A stretch of 64,000 nt of DNA, taken from Siphlonurus alternatus. Lineage: Eukaryota > Arthropoda > Insecta > Ephemeroptera > Siphlonuridae. Both the position numbers and the translations under genes were made by a program. Positions 55,925-64,000 of this stretch are shown piece after piece. Position 1 is the stretch's first letter, and each line of letters begins with the position of its first letter. Location of the stretch: NCBI GenBank assembly GCA_949825025.1, contig OX463785.1, positions 9,797,971-9,861,970 of the forward strand, in the 5' to 3' direction. Below the pieces are notes generated by a model that had not been told where the DNA came from, made no database searches, and was given only the letters and a program-made list of their open reading frames with translations.

Positions 55925-58131
55925 AAGTTTCAGTTTTTGTTTTTCACTCCCCTTTTCATACGATACATTTTTTCTGAAAAAACATACCGTTAGAGCGAGG
56001 AAAATAAATAAACAACTGAAAATTACATACCTTCCATAGCCTGTGTGAAAAGAGACCTCTTTAGTATGTACCATGGGATTTGATGTGAATATAGTCTGTA
56101 TGTATATCAAGAATAAAGTCTGTAATTGCAATAAAATGCGATTGCGCAATATCATAAAGTATAGTAAAAATTGTGAGATAAAAAAATATGAAAGCAGAAG
56201 AAACCCATTTTTAATATAACCCTCTCTAATGTTTTTATTACTAAATTTTTAACAACATAAATTTTCTCATTTTTCCTCAGTACATATCTTAGTACTTATC
56301 AGTACATGTTATTACTTTTTTTTTAAATGTATTTATGTAATAACAAACGCTCAGCAATATTTACAAAACGTTTCGTGTTTTATCAAAGTCATCTTTATAG
56401 AGCTTTAAATCGAAACAATTTTATCTATAATATGTAAGAAGGTGTAAATATGAAAATGCACGGTGCAGCATGTAATAAAAAAATGTTACCTATATTTTGT
56501 TAACTCTAGATTCGCAACGAACTGAAATCATATTTTCACAAAAAATGGTTTAGTTTCGGACACAAAAATTTTCTAGCCTTTAAATTTCGTTAGAGCTAAA
56601 TTAAAATCTTGGCGTGAATTTAATAATTCTTTAAAATGTATGTATTAGTTTATAGATATCAATGTGTAAAGGATAAAATGTATGTCATATTTTTAATTAT
56701 GTTATTTATACGATGTAATTAAAATTATAAAAAAGAAGGGTTTTATTTTTTAATAAGATCTAATAAAAAATTAATTCAAATAAAAATTAATAGATAGGAC
56801 CAGCTTTTTGCAACACTATTTTAAGGATGATTGAAAATTATAAAAATGTGAAAAAAACATTAAATACAGAACTATATTGTCCTCTAATCAAATATGGCAA
56901 AATAATCATGTGTTTCCCCATTTCAAAATGTGTAAAGTTTGACACATTTAATAAAAATTTCGTCGTATATGTTCGGAAATTCTCGGTTCGTGTTCTACCA
57001 ATAAGTAATTTCATTGCAAACTATCAACCAATGATACGTTACAGATACGACAAAAACTATTTTAAATATAACGTATAGTGCTAAAGTACGAGTACTGGAC
57101 GTTCTAAAATATAATAAAAAGTGAACTCTTGGCTACTCTAACTATAACAAAAATATAACTGACTATATACAAAAAACTAAACTTTTTAATATCACTTTAG
57201 CATTGCCATATGAGAAATGTGATGATTCATAAATGTTATGTTATAATATAACTTTATAGTGTACTGAGGATAACAAGAATTTACAACAACAGTATATATA
57301 TGTTTGTGTGTAACTCATCATTCAAATGTCAGCAATATCTCAGATATAGTAACATTTTTATGTATATATTTTTTTACATGTTAAAATTTACAGTTTTTAA
57401 TTATATTTTTATAAACAAAAAGTTAGTATATTTTGTTAAAGAGAAAAAATGTGTAATATAAGAATAGAATTTATGTTATGTTTTGGTACACTAAACATTT
57501 TTTCTTTGTTAAATTAAATGCTAAATTAAATTATAATAAGGTGTATCTTATAGGAGAATATTAAACAGAAAAAAAAGGACAAATATTGACATATTAATTT
57601 TGTTCAGCACATATATGAATAATAAATAATTAACATTTAAGTATTTAATAGTGATATCAAACATTTGTACAATATTTTTAAATCAAACACAAGTGTGGTG
57701 GAATTGAATGAACAAATTAATATTTAATAAATAATTCTCTATTAAATATAATTTTAAATAAATAGTAATGTATTAAATATAATTAGGGAGCTGTCAATCC
57801 ATTTAATATGTAAAAAAAAATACTGAATTGATGACTCATTAATTTTAATACGATTCTTTGGTAATTAAAATTAATTTATTTTTGTTTGCTTTTGATCAAA
57901 CGGGAACTATTTCAAGTAAAAGAAATATTTCTTCTCTCGTTTCCCATTTTTATCAACTTTTAAATTAAACACGGCTCTTTGATCACTGGGTCTTCAATTC
58001 ATTGAAAATTAAAATATTTTGATTAACACATATTTTAGTATTTAGCTATATAAATGTCAGGGTATCAATGAATATTAAATAATAAAAACTTTAAATATTA
58101 TCTGTAAAGATTACATAGTTTTAAAATTTAG
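55925..58131. other. AT-rich DNA, no feature supported
   Basis: ORFs at 55901-56155 (-) and 56827-57078 (+) are AT-codon-rich with no domains. No repeat structure recognised. Confidence 0.5.
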
Positions 58132-58338
58132 AGTTAAACAAACGGAAGGTTACTAACAGAATAAATAGCCGGAAGTTGAAAGATTTTGGCTAAATTACGA
58201 TCAAAAAAAAATCTAAGGCTTTGTAGATAAGTCTCAAATCTCTCTGCAAAGTCTTCGATTTTACATGAACATGGTTTGACCAAAATCCTTCCACTTCCGG
58301 CTACTTCCGGTGGTAATCTAACATTTGTTGAACTGTAC
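58132..58338. mobile_element. Foldback element family J, copy J5
   Basis: GTTAAACAAACGGAAGGTTACT, AGCCGGAAGTTGAAAGATTT and TGGCTAAATTACG oppose CAAAATCCTTCCACTTCCGGC, TACTTCCGGTGGTAATCTAAC and TGAACTGTAC. Left end decayed. Confidence 0.7.
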
Positions 58339-58908
58339 TAGTTTTAAAAGGTTAAAATATTGAGAACACCCACTACTGTAATATCTTCAAAGTCTTTAAC
58401 GATGTTTGGATTTACATTTGAATTTTTATAAAATATAAAGCAATTACATTTGTTTTAAAATATTATACTAAAATACTAACAAAAATAAAATATAAAAGCA
58501 AAAAACTTGGTTATGTCATTAGTTTTAATTGTTTTTATTAGTTTTTTTTTTACGCATCGTATAAATACTGGAAAGTACCCAAATTTAATGGATATTTTTT
58601 GTCTGCTAATAAATCATTTTCATATTGTTTTGTTACTATATATTACACTTTATTATTTATAAAAATTAGGGATATTAAAAACTACAACTTTTTTATATAA
58701 ATGTATGAAAAATTGACCTCATAAAATATGACTCGTACGAGTCATCTCCTTGCATATCTATCAATATTCTATTTATGTCATCAATGTAAAAATAGATCTA
58801 TATTTTTATCAAACTTGATCAAATTGAGGAAAACACAGAAACTCAGAAATTATTCTTAAATGCCTAATATCGAACATAATTCAACTTTTTATTAATGAAT
58901 GATAAGTA

Positions 58909-59272
58909 TTAAGGGTAAGATAACGCCACCAATGTTAAAAAAAAATCCCTCACACAAAAATTATGAAAAAAATTTAAAATGTTCTCCTCTACACCCCCTA
59001 TCAGTAGCTAAAATATCAGGTGTACAAATCCGATCTAGTTTTTGAGTTATTAATTTTTAAAGTTGACTACTTTCACACATATATGGAGAAATGGAACTTC
59101 CATGTTAAATTAGTCAACTTTAAAAATTCAAAACTCAAAAACTAGATCGTATTTGTATACCTGATATTTTAGCTACTGATAGGGGGTGTATATAGAGAAC
59201 ATTTTAATTTTTTTTTTATAATTTTTGTGTGAGGGATTTTTTTTAACATTGGTGGCGTTATCTTACCCTTAC
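58909..59272. mobile_element. Foldback element family B, copy B5
   Basis: TTAA-GGGTAAGATAACGCCACC pairs with GGTGGCGTTATCTTACCC-TTAC (one TTAA base changed). Same interior as B3: CCCCTATCAGTAGCTAAAAT / ATTTTAGCTACTGATAGGGG. Confidence 0.9.
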
Positions 59273-59500
59273 TATTTAATAAAAAATTATAGTATTTTAT
59301 TATATTATTAGTTGAAAAAATTGTAAAAATTGTTTTCCTTATATAAAAATTAAGCTAGAAGTAACTACTATCACAATCTAAGCTGCCTTGTTAAATAAAT
59401 ATTCCTTTGGCTACATATGAAATAAATGGAGACATAAGTATTAACAAAAACACAACATATATTATGTATACAAAATCATATAAAAAAAAAATTTTTTTTC

Positions 59501-59742
59501 AACCAACCAAATGAAGACCAACATGGGATCATAATCAACCCAAAACATAAGAGGGAGGTAGTTCACAAGATACTTGGTACTAATATTTATAGCAGTACAC
59601 CAAGAATCAACATGAATGAACACCCAAACAAAATACTCGTAGATATATGATCACGAGAAAACATGCAATGAAAGCGGAGTGGTTAACACAAAAACTGGTA
59701 TCCGAAACACCCCGCCTGGTTACAAGAACCTGGCACTACTGA
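59501..59742 (+). pseudogene. Degraded ORF fragment, possibly LINE ORF1 / FP25-like
   Basis: Frame 1 is open 59501-59650 (NQPNEDQHGIIINPKHKREV, then VHKILGTNIYSS..., ending EHPNKILVDI and TGA). Reading then continues in the next frame from 59647 to 59742 (MITRKHAMKAEWLTQKLVSE and on, ending TWHY). The succession P-x-KILVDI, SREN/TRKH, EWLTQKL resembles the 'PRPIIVKF-SR-W-LT' pattern of the FP25/LINE ORF1 C-terminal region, with a frameshift in the middle. This is pattern recognition only. It could also be chance coding-like sequence. Confidence 0.3.
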
Positions 59743-61567
59743 AGACTCGATTCTGATACGTATTAACATTATTAACAACGACAAACATGAAACAGAAACA
59801 AAACAAACATAAATAATTAACTAGTAGTACTTTATTTTTCTTATAAAACTTTTTAAATCATTCATACCTTATAAAATATGCAAATATGTTGTTTTAAACT
59901 CTCAGGTAAACTATTATAAACATCAAAGGCATAATTAACTAGGACAATGCTCACATAAATGATAACTTATGAGGTTTAATGAAGAAATTGTTACTTTGCC
60001 TTGTCCTATATTTGTGATGTAAAATATTGTTTTGCAGATACTTCAATTATTATCAATTGACAAGTAATATAAAATATTTAGGTGAGTTCTGAAATATTTT
60101 GGAAAAATGTCCCTTTTTTGTGTGAAAGAGAGAAGGAATAATTCACAAATACTTTAAAAACTTGAGACTTTATTTAACTTTAGGTTATCCTCGTCAATTT
60201 TAGTTACTATTATTTTAGGTCAGAAATTTTGTCTTCAAAATAGTGAGTCTTAAATTTTTTTTTAGATGAACCTTCTATAACATAAATTCAAATTTATCAT
60301 TACATTACAATAGGAACACTAAAAACCGCATGAAATAGTTAAAAATAAATTAATTATTATCGTATATTTATCATTAAATTAAGCAATGAAAGATGATAAA
60401 AAGTTGAATTGGACAGGGGAGTTTATCATCGAAGTTTGGAAGTAATAATATTGTTGAAGTAATGCATTAAACTTAATTATTTTTAAGTAATCTTTGCATG
60501 CACTAAATCTTGATTCAGTCGAATATTTACGTATTTGTATTTGTCCTGATCAATATAAATAGAACATACTTTGAAATAATACAATTTTCATTCAAATTAC
60601 ACGAAGTTTTTATATATTTTTTTTAGTTAAATGTAGGATGTATTATACGCAATATTGAATAGTATTTGTATTGTTTATAATAAAAAATAATGTAATTAAC
60701 TAAAAATGTAATATTGTCCTATTATATTTTCTTATATTTTAAATATTTGTAAATAAGATAATCTCTCTAAATCTCTAACTACTTTCATTTTTATTTCTGC
60801 TTTAATTTTTGCATATTTTTTTCTAAATTAAGAATTATAATTATATTTAACGATGAATCTCAGGTACTGCTGGAGTCAAAGAATATTTCCCTGCAAACGA
60901 ATCGAATGAAATAAATTTTAAAAAATCGAGAATGTTCTAAAACTTAATTGCTTATGGTTTGAGCAAATTCAGTCTTGCAGTTTTCTTACAACAGCTCCAT
61001 TTCCGGTTTTCGTCCATAAGGCCAATGTTAAACTTCTACCTCAGTTTTCACAAAACTGATAAGACAGATTCACTTCAAAATTTGTATGTCACCTATTGAT
61101 GGTGAGTTCTAAGTCCCCTGCAAGTCTGGTTACATTCAGGCGGTACGATTGCGAGATATCAACTTACTGAGATTCATCCTTAAATTGTTTAGAAATTAAT
61201 ATAATCTTGATTGAAACAAAATTCCTAGTTTCATTTAATGACAATTATCATCTTACAGATCAAATTAAATAGTTTTCAGAATTATAATTTCAAATGCAAA
61301 GGTTTTCTCAAAAAGTTGCTTAAAAGAGATTATATTTATAGAGGAAATTTAAAATTTCTCTTTCGTTAACATTATAACCATTATGCCCCAAGTTTTCTAT
61401 TAAAAATTCATGTTATGAACAGGAATTTACAAAAAATCATTATGCACAAAATTTGTGTTTTTTCTTTAGTAATTTCAGTTTTAATAAGTTGAAAAGAAAT
61501 TCAAGAAGTTAAAATTTAAAAATTTATATTGCAATAGAGGAGAGACTACATTTTTTAATTTTTACAA
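59743..61567. other. AT-rich DNA flanking the LTR element
   Basis: A weak inverted pair GATGAATCTCAGGTAC (60853) / ACTGAGATTCATCC (61168) bounds a moderately GC-rich 330-bp segment, perhaps a decayed foldback element. Otherwise AT-rich. Confidence 0.4.
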
Positions 61568-61755
61568 TGTCTTATTTGGGGTTCTTCATTAAGGAAAACA
61601 CTTTAAATTTACATCACTACATAAGATAAACTTTATTGACCTGTATGCTTACAGACATGTTTTAAGCCAAGTACCTAATTCATGATTCAATTGTTTTTAC
61701 ATAAAAATAAAGGTGGTAAATTTGAATATTAAAAATCAGACTACTGATTTACACA
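61568..61755 (-). repeat. 3' LTR of the Ty3/gypsy element
   Basis: 188 bp, matching the copy at 63470-63657. Contains an AAACTTTATTGACC segment; AATAAAG on the minus strand can serve as a polyadenylation signal. Confidence 0.95.
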
Positions 61756-61767
61756 TCCCCTCCCTTT
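61756..61767 (-). other. Polypurine tract of the LTR element
   Basis: On the minus strand AAAGGGAGGGGA lies directly before the 3' LTR start (TGTGTAAATC), the expected primer for plus-strand DNA synthesis. Confidence 0.9.
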
Positions 61768-62346
61768 AGTTCAATGACCCCTTTATCCTGCTAGTTAGGC
61801 AACCTTCAAAACTTGAGAATGTAGGTCAACAAACAGCTGATCAAATAGAATATTTTAAACACAATTTCTTTTATGACAGTTAAAGGTAATCAAACTATAG
61901 GCAGATTAGATGCTGAAATAAAAAGGTAATTAAACTTTAAGAACCCATAATTCCCTCCAAAATTACATTAATTTCTTTTATTGTATACCCTAAGACTCTA
62001 ATACATCAATTATCCCTGATATATTAATATAGCCCCTTAAATAAAATAAAAAATAAACAGAAAACATTCTTTGCATTAATTATTTAATAAGCATGTCACA
62101 AGATACCTGCTATATGACCATAACAAAATTATGAAATTAAATTAGCTTTATTTAACATAGATATGCCCATTGTTTTTTCTTTGATAAACTAATAAGCTTA
62201 TCTCTCCCCTCCAAAATATTTCTGAGTAAGAAAATATCTAGAATACTTCTCCAGATGAGTATACACAATAAAATCATGAACTATAATAACTAATTTGATT
62301 TCTGTAAGTTACTTTTATGCAGGAAAAGATAATTTTATTTTAACAT

Positions 62347-63327
62347 TTACAAATAATATTCCTCTAACTTCTTAGGTTTAAGTATTTTTCTACCAAACCT
62401 GGTTGTTGTGGCTGTATCCTGAGGTATATTATTTTGTGGTTGTTGTGGATTTTGGTTAGGAGATGGTTGTTGTTGTGGGGTAGCAGCTTTAGGTGTATTA
62501 TGCCTAGGTGGTGTATTCTGTTTTAAGGCATACTGGGTATGATAAGGAGAGGTTGTACTTTGAGGTTTGGTTAAAGGAATGAGATGAACTCTGTTTCTTC
62601 GGACAACCCCTTGTTGAGATTGCACCTCATACGACCTTGGCTGCGGAGTCTGACAACGGATGGTGCCCTTGCGCTTGAGATCCGTTATCCAGACCTGATC
62701 ACCTGGACCTAGCTTTTGCAGCTTGCGAGCCCCATGGTGACGGTCATGGTTAGCCTTGGTCCTCTCCTTGCGACGCCTCTCTGCCCCTGCGAACTGTTTG
62801 AAAGGTATGAGTTTAGGTACAAGATTTTTACCGATGGTGGGGACGGTGGTTCGCAGCTGCCGTCCCATCAGTAGTTGAGCTGGACTCGCTTCGAGGCCTG
62901 CAATGGGTGTGGCTCGATACGCCAGCAGTCCTCGTGACGGATCCTTTTCTTTCTTGAGGATGTTCTTGACGATTTTGACTGCGGCTTCGGCTTGTCCGTT
63001 GCTCTTGGGATATCTTGGACTACTAGTCACTATCTTGAAACCATAGTCACTGGCAAATTCTCTGAACTCCTGGCTAAAACAAACAAACGTTTCAAATCGT
63101 TGCCTGTAAGCTGGCCACTTTTTTGGATCTGCAAAATCAAACTTGCCTGGTGGCTCCACCAAGCCTGTAGACGTCATGTTTATTTCAGACTGCTGTGTTA
63201 AACTACCAGCAGTGTTGTTCCCTGTTGAATTATTTTGGGGTGGAATTATTGCACCATTTGAAGTACTTTGTGCATTTTCATCAGTATTTGATGTTTCCTC
63301 AGAGTCATTTTCATCAGAACCTGGCAT
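62347..63327 (-). CDS. Gag-integrase fusion ORF of non-autonomous Ty3/gypsy element
   Basis: 326 codons from the ATG at 63327 (an upstream in-frame GTG at 63336 is not a likely start). Numbering here counts from that GTG, three codons before the ATG. Residues 1-86: acidic, Ser/Asn-rich leader, then GKFDFADPKKWPAYRQRFET, typical of the start of insect Ty3/gypsy Gag. From about residue 87 (SQEFREFASDYGF) it is integrase: TSSPRYPKSNGQAEAAVKIV holds the third acid of the DDE triad (Glu in NGQAE, about residue 117), then LLAYRATPIAGLEASPAQLL, the linker and the C-terminal domain (GPGDQVWITDLKRKG; RSYEVQSQQGVVRRNRVHL). The tail is Gln/Pro/Thr-rich. The first two catalytic Asp and the zinc domain are missing, so it is not an active integrase. 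No frameshift or stop. Confidence 0.93.
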   Translation of the reverse strand: MPGSDENDSEETSNTDENAQSTSNGAIIPPQNNSTGNNTAGSLTQQSEINMTSTGLVEPPGKFDFADPKKWPAYRQRFETFVCFSQEFREFASDYGFKIVTSSPRYPKSNGQAEAAVKIVKNILKKEKDPSRGLLAYRATPIAGLEASPAQLLMGRQLRTTVPTIGKNLVPKLIPFKQFAGAERRRKERTKANHDRHHGARKLQKLGPGDQVWITDLKRKGTIRCQTPQPRSYEVQSQQGVVRRNRVHLIPLTKPQSTTSPYHTQYALKQNTPPRHNTPKAATPQQQPSPNQNPQQPQNNIPQDTATTTRFGRKILKPKKLEEYYL

Positions 63328-63451
63328 AATTAGCACAGATTGAATTTAGGCTTGCAGCCATGTGCTCTGGTTGGACTTGACTTCATCTCAAAATATCTTA
63401 TGAATCTTGACGTCTTTTTTTTTCCTTTTTCTTTCTAATTCTTCATTAGAA

Positions 63452-63469
63452 GCCGTATTTCTGACACCA
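63452..63469 (-). other. Primer-binding site of the LTR element
   Basis: On the minus strand TGGTGTCAGAAATACGGC begins at the base after the 5' LTR, matching the usual TGG... complement of a tRNA 3' CCA end. The priming tRNA is not determined. Confidence 0.88.
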
Positions 63470-63657
63470 TGTCTTATTTGGGGTTCTTCATTAAGGAAAA
63501 CACTTTAAATTTACATCACTACATAAGATAAACTTTATTGACCTGTATGCTTACAGACATGTTTTAAGCCAAGTACCTAATTCATGATTCAATTGTTTTT
63601 ACATAAAAATAAAGGTGGTAAATTTGAATATTAAAAATCAGACTACTGATTTACACA
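63470..63657 (-). repeat. 5' LTR of the Ty3/gypsy element
   Basis: 188 bp, matching the LTR at 61568-61755. Carries the promoter in minus orientation; no clear TATA box was singled out. Confidence 0.95.
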
Positions 63658-64000
63658 TACAATAAAATGAGGTTTGAATGTTTGAATTTGTTTCTATATA
63701 GCTACCATAAACATAAGCACGAACTACGTGCTAAACTAGAACATCTGTAAAACCTCAAAGGGATTATTGAAGCTTGAAGAATATTCAACCAAGCATTGTG
63801 GCACGATCAGTTACAAAAAAAAAAATGCATTGGCATCCTACTAACCATAAGTTACGTAATTGAATGTCTTTTTTGGTTACTTTTCACTAGAAACTAGAGT
63901 AGGTGTATGAACTTTAGTGAAAATGGCTCTCATACATACATATGAAACATTCCGTACAGTTCCAACCATCCTGAATTTAAAATTTTGAGTTTCTTAGAAA
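63658..64000. other. AT-rich flank, no feature supported
   Basis: Follows the TACAA duplication. No exon or repeat recognised. Confidence 0.5.

Larger units (their letters stand above)
61568..63657 (-). mobile_element. Non-autonomous Ty3/gypsy LTR retrotransposon, intact ends
   Basis: 2,090 bp, bounded by two 188-bp direct repeats with no difference seen by eye, each starting TGTCTTATTTGGGG and ending TTTACACA (plus strand). Host duplication TACAA at 61563-61567 and 63658-63662. Reading on the minus strand, a primer-binding site abuts the 5' LTR and a polypurine tract abuts the 3' LTR. Protease, reverse transcriptase, RNase H and the N-terminal half of integrase are absent; one fused Gag-integrase ORF remains. 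Matching LTRs mean recent insertion. Movement would need enzymes from an intact relative. Confidence 0.97.

Noticed and set aside
62992..63343. Plus-strand ORFs opposite the retroelement
   Set aside because: Antisense shadows of the Gag-integrase ORF.
1..64000. CRISPR array, operons, bacterial promoters or phage genes
   Set aside because: No regularly spaced direct repeats or compact coding. Spliced PK, SINEs and LTR structure show a eukaryotic nuclear genome.

Overview
The window is eukaryotic nuclear DNA, AT-rich and gene-poor, and most likely from an arthropod with a large, transposon-rich genome. Evidence for this is one gene with short GT-AG introns, long spans of non-coding DNA, a 5S-rRNA-derived SINE family, many foldback (MITE-like) DNA transposons, and an insect-type Ty3/gypsy LTR element. 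The pyruvate kinase C-terminus reads as arthropod to me. A hemipteran or another large-genome insect or crustacean would fit, but I cannot fix the order.

Layout. 1-151: end of a foldback element. 152-2507: no exon recognised. 2508-6697 (+): seven 3' exons of pyruvate kinase, 492 codons, lacking only the N-terminal exon(s), which must lie upstream of the window. Four small inverted-repeat elements sit in its introns. 6698-61567: about 55 kb with no recognisable full gene, filled with several families of short inverted-repeat transposons, 5S-derived SINEs, hAT-type elements, microsatellites and AT-rich DNA. A few short GC-richer islands in this span look like single exons with splice acceptors (14.6, 18.9, 29.5, 35.6, 37.8, 50.7 and 54.6 kb). 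They may be exons of genes with very long introns, but none is identified. 61568-63657 (- orientation): a structurally intact 2,090-bp non-autonomous Ty3/gypsy element with 188-bp LTRs that match wherever I compared them, TACAA target duplications, primer-binding site, polypurine tract, and one ORF fusing a Gag N-terminus to the C-terminal half of integrase.

The best-supported items are pyruvate kinase, the small LTR element, two hAT elements with 8-bp target duplications (16767-16971; 48864-49500), TTAA-flanked piggyBac-type MITEs, and the 5S-derived SINE family. The most unusual themes are the in-frame Gag-integrase deletion derivative and the recurrence of the CRE/ATF palindrome TGACGTCA in several unrelated foldback families. 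A third is a foldback element whose loop holds a short exon-like ORF with a hydrophobic segment. All coordinates were read by eye, so element edges may be off by a few bases.
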